Shown here: positions 1-9,072 of the stretch, piece by piece | Layout: each line of letters begins with the position of its first letter | How positions within the stretch are numbered: position 1 is the first letter of the stretch | Origin: an uncultured Sulfitobacter sp. | GTDB lineage: Bacteria > Pseudomonadota > Alphaproteobacteria > Rhodobacterales > Rhodobacteraceae | NCBI RefSeq assembly: GCF_947499945.1 | Contig: NZ_CANMQD010000003.1 | Coordinates: 1 to 64,000 of the forward strand | Length of the DNA stretch: 64,000 bases | Reading direction: 5' to 3' | Notes under the pieces: model-generated | The model's input: the letters and a program-made list of their open reading frames with translations, nothing else | What the model was told of the DNA's origin: nothing | Database searches by the model: none | Program-made: the position numbers and the translations under genes

Positions 1-57
1 GTTTCAGTCCCATAGTCAGTCTACTTTGTTGCAGTAAATGCTATCAAAGGAGCGGCA

Positions 58-981
58 TCAAACCGCGACAGGTCCAATCGCGATGCCAAGGAGTTTACAT
101 GCATGGGTAAACTGCCTGCTGATCGTGCTTGTATTATATGGGAAAACCCGAACTATCTCTCGTTCGCCATCGCGTGCAATGATATGTTTTGCCTCGTCGG
201 TCAGAGTTGTGATGGTGTCGATGCCCTCTGGGCGCCGCGGTTGCTTCATGCCGGTTACAAGGATTTCGTCTTCTTCACAATCATCCGATCTGATGCTCGT
301 GATTTCGGACTGGCGTCTACATTCAAAAATTGCGAACGCAAAAACCTAATGCATCGGAATGCACGGCTTGTTTCTTTCATACAGACTTGAGAAATGCTGC
401 ATTCGCTTTTCGAGCTCTTCATCGGTAGGCTGCCGATCTCGCACTTGGGATGTACCTGCAAGGCCATGCCGACGAGCAGCTCTTTTCCTTCGATCGAGCG
501 CGTCTAAGCACACATCATACGCAGAACCAAAATCATCCTCGGCGACAGCGAGGATGTGACAAACATGGGTCAGGTAACTGGATACGATAGCTGGTGCGCG
601 GTTCCCGAGCGCCAGTTCTTCCGCAAAGTCACGTACATCGTGGGAGGAAACGTTTTCAAGTTTGATTTCGGAAAACCTGTACCTGCCATCAGCAACAAAC
701 TTGATCACCTACAGTCTGGGACTTTTCAATAGGACCCTATTGCTCTCGATATATTTTGTCACAGCATAAGCTACGGTGAGGGACAGCTCAGGCTTTTGCG
801 TAAATGTTGTGGGGCCGTCACTCTTGATCTGTTGCTCCATCTTCTGTGCCCATGCATTTGCCGTAATACGGCGGTCAAATGTGGCAGGTTTCTTGTGCCG
901 CTTGCCATCAACACGCATGACAACCGCGACCTTGTATGCGGAAGTGTCGTCCGCGCGTTTACGTTTTTCGATAGATGCCAT
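58..981 (-). pseudogene. Decayed tyrosine recombinase/integrase: arm-binding, core-binding and part of the catalytic domain
   Basis: ORFs 709..1056, 346..708 and 58..249 share one frame, separated by TAG codons at 709-711 and 346-348. Read through they give MASIEKRKRADD...SPRL*VIKFVADG...PCIPMH*VFAFAIFECRRQSEITSIRSDD...FTHACKLLGI. The expected HxLRH and catalytic Tyr regions are missing. Confidence 0.8.
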
Positions 982-1141
982 ATTCAGTCCTCTAGTGGTC
1001 GGTGCTAACCTGTCCCCCATATCAGAATAGTGTCTCCTACGTGGGGGGCAGAACAATCAAAAGAGCGAGAATGTGCTGGAAATGTCTGATATAAGACAAC
1101 CTTTAGGACAAAGAGTTTCCCAGCGAAATATGGGAAAAGCC

Positions 1142-2149
1142 ATGGTTTCAAGAGCGGCGCGTCTGAGTGTGGCGCCGATGATGGACTGGACCGACACCCA
1201 TTGCCGGACGTTACACCGCCTCATGAGCCGTCACACGCTGCTTTATACCGAGATGGTAACATCGCCTGCTTTGGTGCGCGGGCATGCACTTCATCTGTTG
1301 GATCACAATCCGAGTGAGCATCCCGTGGCCCTGCAACTGGGCGGGTCTGATCCGGCAGAGTTGGCGGAGGCGGCTCGGCTGGGAGCGCAAGCAGGATATG
1401 ACGAGATTAACCTCAATGTCGGGTGTCCGTCGGACCGTGTTCAGTCTGGTGCCTTTGGCGCAGTACTGATGAAGGATCCTGCTTTGGTCGCGAAATGCGT
1501 CAATGCCATGCAACGCGCAGTGGATGTCGAGGTCACGGTGAAGTGCCGCATCGGCGTCGATGATCAAAACGCAGAAGAAGTTCTGCCTGAGTTCTTGAGC
1601 CGGATGGTGGGGGCGGGCATTGAGCGGATGACAATCCATGCGCGTAAGGCGTGGCTAAACGGGCTGAGTCCGAAAGAAAACCGCGATATCCCGCCGCTGG
1701 ATTATCCACTCGTCCACCGCATGAAAGAGCTGTTCCCCAATCTGCACATCTCTCTCAATGGCGGGATCACCACGCTCGAGGCGGCGGAGGCAGCGCTTGA
1801 TGGGGGGATGGACGGTGTGATGATCGGACGCGCGGCCTATCACCAACCCGCCGAGATCCTGTGTCAGGCGGATCGTCGTATTTTTGGCGAGGGCGAGGAT
1901 ACCTCTGCCGAGGATGTCGTTCTTGCCATGCTGCCATACATCGAGGCGCATTTGGACAAGGGCGGTAAGCTGCAACAAGTCACGCGGCATATGATGGGCC
2001 TTTTTGCGGGCCGCCCCGGTGCGCGTATCTGGCGACGTATATTGTCCGAAGGTGCGCATGTAGAGGGGGCGGGGACTGCCCTTGTCAAAGAAGCGCTTGA
2101 CCAAATCGCGCATCAAAGCGCTCTGGCAAGCGAAGCGCGTGCAGTGTAG
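1142..2149 (+). CDS. dusA: tRNA-dihydrouridine synthase A
   Basis: LSVAPMMDWTDTHCRTLHRLMS, EINLNVGCPSDRVQSGAFGAVLM, HARKAWLNGLSPKENR, NGGI; upstream GTG start at 1073 also possible. Confidence 0.95.
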   Translation: MVSRAARLSVAPMMDWTDTHCRTLHRLMSRHTLLYTEMVTSPALVRGHALHLLDHNPSEHPVALQLGGSDPAELAEAARLGAQAGYDEINLNVGCPSDRVQSGAFGAVLMKDPALVAKCVNAMQRAVDVEVTVKCRIGVDDQNAEEVLPEFLSRMVGAGIERMTIHARKAWLNGLSPKENRDIPPLDYPLVHRMKELFPNLHISLNGGITTLEAAEAALDGGMDGVMIGRAAYHQPAEILCQADRRIFGEGEDTSAEDVVLAMLPYIEAHLDKGGKLQQVTRHMMGLFAGRPGARIWRRILSEGAHVEGAGTALVKEALDQIAHQSALASEARAV

Positions 2150-2179
2150 CACTTTGACAAATCAAACAGGAGCGCCACG

Positions 2180-3004
2180 ATGCCAGAGACATTTTTACTG
2201 ATCCAGATGGCTGTGCTGCTTTTGGTAATTGGCGCTTTTGCTGGTGTACTGGCCGGTCTTTTGGGTGTGGGAGGCGGCATCGTACTGGTGCCTGCGTTTT
2301 TCTATGCGTTTCAGACGCTTGGCTATGGCGGTGACCAGTTGATGCAGATCTGTCTGGCAACGTCGCTGGCAACGATTATCGTTACCTCTGTCCGCTCGGT
2401 TCTGTCGCACAATAAGAAAGGCGCGGTGGATTGGGAAATACTGCGTACGTGGGCGCCGGGCATTGTGATTGGTGCTGTAGTAGGCATGCTTGTGGTGTCT
2501 GGTCTACGCTCTAGCACATTGCAGGCCATCTTTGGTGTGCTGGCCCTCATTGTTGGCCTTTACATGGGATTTGGCCGTTCGGAATGGCGGCTGGGGCAGG
2601 CGATGCCAAAGGGTGTTGCGCGTGCGGCCTTGTCACCTGCTGTCGGGTTTCTGTCTGTGTTGATGGGCATTGGTGGCGGCAGTTTCGGTGTGCCGTTGAT
2701 GAGTTTGTACAACACTGCCATTCACCGCGCAGTGGCGACTGCCGCAGGGTTTGGCGTTGTGATCGCAACACCTGCGGTGGTCGGTTTCCTTTTTGTGACG
2801 GTTGATCCTTTAACGCGACCTCCGTTTACCATTGGTGCGGTTAATCTCGTGGCCTTTGTGCTGGTGATTGCAATGACGCTGATCACGGCCCCCCTTGGGG
2901 CAAAACTGGCCCATGCCATGGACCCCAAACCGCTCAAGCGGGTCTTTGCCGTGTTCTTGGTGCTGGTGGCGCTCAACATGTTGCGTAAGGCGCTGATGGG
3001 GTGA
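2180..3004 (+). CDS. Sulfite exporter TauE/SafE (TSUP) family permease
   Basis: Multi-TM protein with GVLAGLLGVGGGIVLVPAFF and a GIGGGSFGVPLMSLY repeat. Confidence 0.9.
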   Translation: MPETFLLIQMAVLLLVIGAFAGVLAGLLGVGGGIVLVPAFFYAFQTLGYGGDQLMQICLATSLATIIVTSVRSVLSHNKKGAVDWEILRTWAPGIVIGAVVGMLVVSGLRSSTLQAIFGVLALIVGLYMGFGRSEWRLGQAMPKGVARAALSPAVGFLSVLMGIGGGSFGVPLMSLYNTAIHRAVATAAGFGVVIATPAVVGFLFVTVDPLTRPPFTIGAVNLVAFVLVIAMTLITAPLGAKLAHAMDPKPLKRVFAVFLVLVALNMLRKALMG

Positions 3005-3753
3005 CGGGGGCAGACGGTTTCAGGGTTTTTGACCATGATCCGCGTACAGCCGCCTGGGCGCAGGCCGCATTGGGCGAAGCGCGCAAGATCGCCGCTGATC
3101 CAAAGATGCGAGGCCCTGATAATCTGCGCCACGGTCAGACTTGGTTTGTTGGTGTTGACGCTTTGGCCAGCGGACATGATGGCAGCATCGCTGGCGTGCC
3201 CCTTGCAGGACCGTGGAAGCCTTTCGTAGCGGAGTTGCCGCAACACAAGGCGCAACTGTCGATTATCTATGCAGGCTATCCCAAACAGGATGCGGATGAG
3301 AGTGACGCCAACCATCGTTACCGCCGCACCCGCGCGGCGGCTCATGTGGATGGATTGTTACCAATGGGTAAATTGCGGCGGCGCTTTGCGCTGGAATACC
3401 ACGCATATATTCTATCGCTCCCCCTGAACGACGTGACACATAGCCCAACCGTCGTCTGGAGGGGAAGTCAGCAGATCATGCAGGCCGCCCTGCGCCGCGC
3501 CATCGGTGAGGGGCCTGTAGCGCAGGTTGATATTACCGATGCCTATCAAGCAGCCCGCCGCGAGGTGTTCGAGACCTGCGAGCAGGTACCGCTCCTGCTT
3601 AAACCCGGCCAAAGCGCGCTGCTGCATCCCTTTGTGTTGCATGGCACACAGGCGTGGGGTGATGACCCAGATCCCACAGGTGAGGGGCGTATGATCGCGT
3701 TTTTGCGACCTGAATGCGCGGGTGGTGCAACCGAATGGCTGGCCACCCCGTGA
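3001..3753 (+). CDS. Uncharacterised protein, possible Fe(II)/2OG oxygenase-like double-stranded beta-helix
   Basis: AAHVDGLLP (HxD), SPTVVWRGSQQ, LLHPFVLHGTQAWGDDPDPTGEGRMIAFLRPE (distal H and R); 4-nt GTGA overlap with the upstream gene. Confidence 0.6.
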   Translation: MTGADGFRVFDHDPRTAAWAQAALGEARKIAADPKMRGPDNLRHGQTWFVGVDALASGHDGSIAGVPLAGPWKPFVAELPQHKAQLSIIYAGYPKQDADESDANHRYRRTRAAAHVDGLLPMGKLRRRFALEYHAYILSLPLNDVTHSPTVVWRGSQQIMQAALRRAIGEGPVAQVDITDAYQAARREVFETCEQVPLLLKPGQSALLHPFVLHGTQAWGDDPDPTGEGRMIAFLRPECAGGATEWLATP

Positions 3754-4598
3754 CCACAACAGTCTTTTTCGCCGTCCTTACCGCCGCGTTTTTGCACGCT
3801 GCATGGAACGCGATGGTGAAGGGGGGCGTGGATAAGCGGGTCACGATGGCGGCTGTCATGTTGGGCCATGTGCCTCCCGCGACACTGGCGCTTTTATTCG
3901 TCCCGACCCCGTCAATCGAGAGTTTACCATGGATGTTTGCAGGGATACTGGCCCATCTTGGGTATCAGGTGTTCTTACTGGGAGCCTATACAAAAGGCGA
4001 CCTGAGCCAAGTCTATCCTATCGCCCGTGGATTGGCACCGCTGCTGGTCACGGGGGTGTCCGTTGTGATGCTCGGCGAGCGGCTGTCGCTGCTGGAAACC
4101 GTCGCCGTTGGCATGATTGCGATGGGGTTGATGAGCATGGCATTACTGAGGGGCGCTGACGGTGCACGCAATGCTGAAGCGGTGAAACTTGCGCTGACGA
4201 CCGGCTGCTTCATAGCGTCCTATTCATTGATCGACGGTTATGGTGCGCGTGTTTCGGGCAGCCCTGTGGGGTTTTATGCGTATCTCGGGACGGTCAATGC
4301 GGTGCTCTTTGCGATCTATATCCGCCTGCGCCACCCCGGTGTGTTGACCACAATGGCCACCAGTGCGCGGCGTGTGTTCATCATCGGGGGCACAGCGTCT
4401 TTTGCTGCCTATGCCATTGTTATCTGGTCCTTTACCCAAGCGCCGATCGCACTTGTTACAGCCCTGCGGGAGACAAGCATCGTATTTGCGGTCCTGATTG
4501 GCGTAGTGATTTTCAAAGAACGGCTGGACCGCAGCAAGGTAATCGCCGTGGCCGCGACCCTGCTGGGTGCCGGTCTTTTGCGTGTGGCACAATTGTAA
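3735..4598 (+). CDS. DMT/EamA family transporter
   Basis: About ten TM segments, AAFLHAAWNAMVKGG start, ALRETSIVFAVLIGVVIFKERL. Confidence 0.85.
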   Translation: MAGHPVTTTVFFAVLTAAFLHAAWNAMVKGGVDKRVTMAAVMLGHVPPATLALLFVPTPSIESLPWMFAGILAHLGYQVFLLGAYTKGDLSQVYPIARGLAPLLVTGVSVVMLGERLSLLETVAVGMIAMGLMSMALLRGADGARNAEAVKLALTTGCFIASYSLIDGYGARVSGSPVGFYAYLGTVNAVLFAIYIRLRHPGVLTTMATSARRVFIIGGTASFAAYAIVIWSFTQAPIALVTALRETSIVFAVLIGVVIFKERLDRSKVIAVAATLLGAGLLRVAQL

Positions 4599-4715
4599 CC
4601 GTTTCGCCTCTGCACACAATTATCTTTTCCTTGCCATATTGTTGCCCAAACGAATTGGGATGTACGCTCAACGCACGCCCCCGCAAGAGGGGCAATTTGA
4701 GCATGAGGCAGGGCT

Positions 4716-4946
4716 ATGAAACAGATCATTACAGGACCATTTGGCCGATTGGCCTATCACGATGCAGGGATGAGCGATACTGGTCTCTACCCGGCACTGA
4801 ACGCGCCATGCTGTGAGTTCGCGCGGGGCAAGAAATTGGTCGCCGCAAATGATACGGGTGGATTAACAGTGCTTCAGATGCCACGACAGATGCGTCGCCG
4901 CGCTGCTGTTGCGATGTTTGGCAATCCTACGAAACGCGAAGTCTAA
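4716..4946 (+). CDS. Small hypothetical protein
   Basis: 76-aa ORF in a gap between convergent genes; no recognised motif. Confidence 0.4.
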   Translation: MKQIITGPFGRLAYHDAGMSDTGLYPALNAPCCEFARGKKLVAANDTGGLTVLQMPRQMRRRAAVAMFGNPTKREV

Positions 4947-4985
4947 GTCCTCAAACGCCATTCATTTGATCTCGCTACTGTCGGA

Positions 4986-5222
4986 TTAGGGTTTACCTGC
5001 CAGCCGTGCTGCACGGCCCCCGCGCCGTTTAGAGAACGCACCTGCACGCGATGGCAGGTCATCCATCACCGCGCGACGTACTTCCGCACTCATCTTTGAC
5101 CATGCGCCAATCTCGTCGATCGAACGCAAACAGCCCGTACACAGGCGGCTCTCGGGGTGAATGACGCAAATTTTGATGCAGGGGCTTTCGACCTCGGCAC
5201 GTTTCCAGACTTCATCACTCAT
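4986..5222 (-). CDS. DUF1289 domain-containing protein
   Basis: ESPCIKICVIHPESRLCTGCLRSIDEIGAWSKMS. Confidence 0.9.
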   Translation of the reverse strand: MSDEVWKRAEVESPCIKICVIHPESRLCTGCLRSIDEIGAWSKMSAEVRRAVMDDLPSRAGAFSKRRGGRAARLAGKP

Positions 5223-5225
5223 CTT

Positions 5226-5711
5226 TTATCCTTCCTGCACGCGGCGTATTACGCGCAACCTGTCTAGAACCCCTTGCAGGATATACCCTGCCGCTACGTG
5301 ATCGATTACCTCTGCACGACGCTTGCGCGACGTATCCGCCTCCAGCAACGCCCGTTCTGCTGCAACAGTCGACAACCGCTCGTCCCAATAGCCGATGGGC
5401 AGGGCGGGGTGCAGGCGGTCAAAATTGCGTGCAAAGGCCCGTGTCGACTGGCAGCGCGGCCCCTCGGAGCCATCCATATTGAAGGGCAGGCCAAGGATCA
5501 GACCCCCGATCCCCCGCTCGGCGATAATCTCGCCCAACCGCGCAGCATCCAGACCAAACTTCTTGCGCTTTACGGTTTCCAGTGGGGTCGCGACAGATAA
5601 GAAGCTGTCTGTGACAGCCACCCCGATGGTCTTTTCGCCCAGATCAAGGCCTATAAGCGCACGCATGGGGGGGACCGCAGCTGCGAAGGCCTTAATGTCT
5701 TCATGTATCAA
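5226..5711 (-). CDS. ruvX: Holliday junction resolvase-like YqgF/RuvX
   Basis: IGLDLGEKTIGVAVTDS, LILGLPFNMDGSEGPR, YWDERLSTVAAERAL. Confidence 0.92.
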   Translation of the reverse strand: MIHEDIKAFAAAVPPMRALIGLDLGEKTIGVAVTDSFLSVATPLETVKRKKFGLDAARLGEIIAERGIGGLILGLPFNMDGSEGPRCQSTRAFARNFDRLHPALPIGYWDERLSTVAAERALLEADTSRKRRAEVIDHVAAGYILQGVLDRLRVIRRVQEG

Positions 5712-6937
5712 TCGACCACTCCCGCATCGCGGCCTGCGGCGTTGATCATATCCAATGCGTTTGGATCATCTGCAAAGACTTCAATGGCGTTGGCGTGGAT
5801 TGCTTGCGCACGCTCCCACTCTCCCAACACACCCAGCGAGGAAATAAGGCGCGCCCAGTCACGGGCAGGGCCGCCTTCGGTTGCAAGGCGCTGGGACAGT
5901 CCGCTTACCATGCTGCCGATCATATCCATCCGCTCGGCAGGGGTCATGTCACGGGCGTTGTCGATATCCTCGGAACTGGGACCGCGCATCCCGCTACTGC
6001 CGATCTCGGGCAGGGCATAGCGCACGCCGGCAAGCTCGGCCAATTCTTCAATCTGGGCAACGATGGGCGGTATCCACGGAGCATCCTCGGGACCTGCACG
6101 CAGCAGGCCGTCCCAAATGCGAAACGCCTGATCAGGTCTCCCCGTCTGCAACAGCATCAGGCCAAGGTAATATCGTGCGGTGCCGCTGGTTCCATCTTGT
6201 GCGAGCGCTGCACGCAAGCTCATTTCCGCCTCGGGGGAGACATAGCCCCCCGCTGCAAGAACCTGTAATTCGCCCAAATCCGCAAGATCCTGCGCATTGA
6301 CGCTGTCGCCTTTGAGCTTGGCAATCCGCAGCTGTGCTTCTTTCGCGGCGGCGAAATTTCCTATGCGCCGCTCCTGTTGCATCAATAGAGTGTGGCCCTG
6401 AATGTCGTCAGGCCGCTGAGCGACGGTGGTACGAAGCTGTTCCAGCAGGGTCTTATACCGCTCGTTCATATCGGCAGGGTCCACAAACGGCGGGAGGGAA
6501 TTTTCGGCGACTTCCTGCGCGGGACGTGTTTTGCGCACTTCCTCGGCAAAGGCGATGCGGTCCTTGAGCGCCATATCACCATAGCCGGGTGCGCCTAACC
6601 ACCAGTAAGTGCCAACACTTGCTGCCAGTCCGACAAGGATTAGCGCCAAAGCTACCGATGCGGGTGCCTTGCCGGTGCTTTGAGTCTCGTCCGACTGCGC
6701 CTTGTCGGCAGCGATGAGGCGTCGGGCCACTTCCGCATGAACGCGCTCCGCATCCGCTTTGCCGATGACGCCGCGTGCTACGTCACGGTCAACTTCAGCG
6801 AGTTGTGCGCGGTAGACATCGACATCCGATGCGGCTCTTGATCCAACTTGTCGGCTTCCACCGCGGATCACGGCGCTTGCAAGGATAAATGCAACCATCA
6901 GTGTGATCGCACCTGCGACAATCCAGAAACTCATCAT
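5708..6937 (-). CDS. ccmI: c-type cytochrome biogenesis protein CcmI
   Basis: N-terminal TM, VDVYRAQLAEVDRDVARGVIGKADAERVHAEVARRL, TPR-like repeats. Confidence 0.88.
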   Translation of the reverse strand: MMSFWIVAGAITLMVAFILASAVIRGGSRQVGSRAASDVDVYRAQLAEVDRDVARGVIGKADAERVHAEVARRLIAADKAQSDETQSTGKAPASVALALILVGLAASVGTYWWLGAPGYGDMALKDRIAFAEEVRKTRPAQEVAENSLPPFVDPADMNERYKTLLEQLRTTVAQRPDDIQGHTLLMQQERRIGNFAAAKEAQLRIAKLKGDSVNAQDLADLGELQVLAAGGYVSPEAEMSLRAALAQDGTSGTARYYLGLMLLQTGRPDQAFRIWDGLLRAGPEDAPWIPPIVAQIEELAELAGVRYALPEIGSSGMRGPSSEDIDNARDMTPAERMDMIGSMVSGLSQRLATEGGPARDWARLISSLGVLGEWERAQAIHANAIEVFADDPNALDMINAAGRDAGVVD

Positions 6938-7189
6938 GACGATCGATCTCCCGTTATTCTTGTCCCATGTAGTACGCGCAGCCCGCGATCAAAAGAGGGC
7001 AAAACCCATCCCGCGACGAATAGACCCTCTCTGATTATGCCCGCTTGCGGCGGATGTCGCAAAATTGATAAAGAGTGCCGCGCGGGGTATCCTCTTTTCC
7101 GGCTGTTCCCCCATGAAGAAGCCACGGGATACCCGATACCCCGAATCCATTCTTTATCTGCCCCACGATATGCTCCAAGGACACCAGCG

Positions 7190-8434
7190 ATGAAAAAATA
7201 CTCGGTATTTGCAGTGGCACGCGAAGCAATGCGCCACCACACAGGCTGGACCCGCGCTTGGCGGGATGCCGCCCCCAAAAAACGCTATGATGCGATCATC
7301 ATCGGGGCAGGGGGGCACGGGCTAGCTACGGCGTATTATCTGGGCAAGAATTTCGGCATTACCAACGTCGCGATCCTCGAGAAGGGCTGGCTTGGCGGTG
7401 GCAACACGGGGCGCAACACAACCATAATTCGCTCCAACTATTTGCAGGATCCATCCGCCGCAATCTATGAAAAGTCGCGTTCGCTCTATGAGACGATGTC
7501 GCAGGATCTCAACTATAACGTGATGTTTTCCCCACGTGGCGTCATCATGCTTGCACAAACCGAACATGAGGTCCGTGGATACAAGCGCACAGCCCATGCC
7601 AACATGTTGCAAGGGGTCACAACCGAATTCATCACCCCCGCCAAGGTAAAACAGCTGGTTCCGATCATCAATATTGACGGTCCGCGCTATCCTGTCTTGG
7701 GCGGCTTGTGGCAGGCGCGTGGCGGTACGGCGCGACATGACGCAGTTGCTTGGGGCTATGCGCGTGCCTGTTCGGACATGGGTATGGACGTGATCCAGCA
7801 GTGTGAAGTTACTGGTATCCAACGTGAGGGTGGTAAGGTCACGGGTGTCAGTACAACAAAGGGCGATATCGGCTGTGACAAACTGGGCATCGTAGTCGCG
7901 GGCCATTCTGGTCATCTGGCCGATATGGCGGGGTTCCGCATGCCAATCGAATCTGTGGCCCTACAGGCTTTGGTCTCCGAACCGATCAAACCTTGCATGG
8001 ATGTCGTTGTGATGGCCAACACGGTTCACGGCTATATGAGCCAGTCCGACAAAGGCGAAATGGTCATCGGCGGCGGCACTGACGGATACAACAACTATAC
8101 CCAGCGCGGCTCGTTTCATCACATCGAGGAAACCGTCCGCGCGCTGATCGAGACATTCCCGATGGTCTCTCGCCTCAAAATGCTGCGCCAATGGGGCGGT
8201 ATCGTGGATGTGACGGGCGACCGCTCCCCAATTCTATCCAAAACCCCCGTTGACGGCGTGTTCATCAACTGTGGCTGGGGCACAGGCGGGTTCAAAGCCA
8301 TCCCGGGCTCCGGTTGGGCCATGGCTGAACTGATGGCCAAAGGCCGCTCGCCGCTCACCGATGCCTTTGGCATGGAACGCTTCACCGAAGGGCGGTTTAT
8401 TGACGAGAGCGTTGCCGCAGGGGTGGCGCACTAA
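7190..8434 (+). CDS. soxB: Sarcosine oxidase subunit beta
   Basis: YDAIIIGAGGHGLATAYYLGKNFGITNVAILEKGWLGGGNTGRNTTIIRSNYL; followed by delta, alpha and gamma subunits. Confidence 0.95.
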   Translation: MKKYSVFAVAREAMRHHTGWTRAWRDAAPKKRYDAIIIGAGGHGLATAYYLGKNFGITNVAILEKGWLGGGNTGRNTTIIRSNYLQDPSAAIYEKSRSLYETMSQDLNYNVMFSPRGVIMLAQTEHEVRGYKRTAHANMLQGVTTEFITPAKVKQLVPIINIDGPRYPVLGGLWQARGGTARHDAVAWGYARACSDMGMDVIQQCEVTGIQREGGKVTGVSTTKGDIGCDKLGIVVAGHSGHLADMAGFRMPIESVALQALVSEPIKPCMDVVVMANTVHGYMSQSDKGEMVIGGGTDGYNNYTQRGSFHHIEETVRALIETFPMVSRLKMLRQWGGIVDVTGDRSPILSKTPVDGVFINCGWGTGGFKAIPGSGWAMAELMAKGRSPLTDAFGMERFTEGRFIDESVAAGVAH

Positions 8435-8439
8435 TGATA

Positions 8440-8634
8440 CTAGCGGTCAAATCCGGAAATGCGGTGGATGGTGGCATGTTCGGCTTGGATCTGGGCGGCA
8501 TTCGTATGCGGATCGCGGCGTGCCTGCAAATTAAGGTCGTGCTTGAGAAGGTTGCGTTTGTTTTTTCTCTCGAAGAGAGCAATCGCCACGCCGATTACTG
8601 CGAAGGCGACGATGATCGCGAAAATCCATTCCAT
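8440..8634 (-). CDS. Putative small single-TM protein antisense to the sox operon
   Basis: MEWIFAIIVAFAVIGVAIALFERKNKRNLLKHDLNLQARR: one TM followed by a basic tail; fills the soxB-soxD gap. Confidence 0.5.
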   Translation of the reverse strand: MEWIFAIIVAFAVIGVAIALFERKNKRNLLKHDLNLQARRDPHTNAAQIQAEHATIHRISGFDR

Positions 8635-8684
8635 TCATCTGATGTGGGCGTAGCGCCCCGAAATTACAAGTTTGGAGCCTCTTA

Positions 8685-9008
8685 ATGCTAATCGTATCCT
8701 GCCCCAACTGCGGCATAACCGCTGAGGAAACCGAATTTCACGCCCATGGCGAAGCACACATCACGCGCCACACGGTAGGTTCGTCCGATGACCAGATGGA
8801 AACATATCTGTTCATGCGCAAAAACCCCAAGGGGGTGCATTTCGAGCGTTGGCGCCACCAGAACGGCTGCGGCAAGTGGTTCCATATGGCCCGCGATACG
8901 ATGACGTTGGAAGTTTTTGGCACCTACTCGGCCCAGACCTACAACCCGCCCAAAGACCTGCTGGCCGAAATCGACGCAAAACGGCCCGGATGGCGGGACG
9001 TCTCGTGA
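8685..9008 (+). CDS. soxD: Sarcosine oxidase subunit delta
   Basis: MLIVSCPNCGITAEETEFHAHGEAHITR...GCGKWFHMARDTMTLEVFGTY. Confidence 0.95.
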   Translation: MLIVSCPNCGITAEETEFHAHGEAHITRHTVGSSDDQMETYLFMRKNPKGVHFERWRHQNGCGKWFHMARDTMTLEVFGTYSAQTYNPPKDLLAEIDAKRPGWRDVS

Positions 9009-9072
9009 TGGATTTTCTTCATTCGGCCCTTAAACTCATTGCGCCCTCACACCCTACGCTGGAGCTAATTCT

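Noticed and set aside
8434-8685. 83-aa + ORF in the soxB-soxD gap
   Set aside because: Bridges the operon, but the minus-strand ORF is more protein-like (TM plus basic flank).
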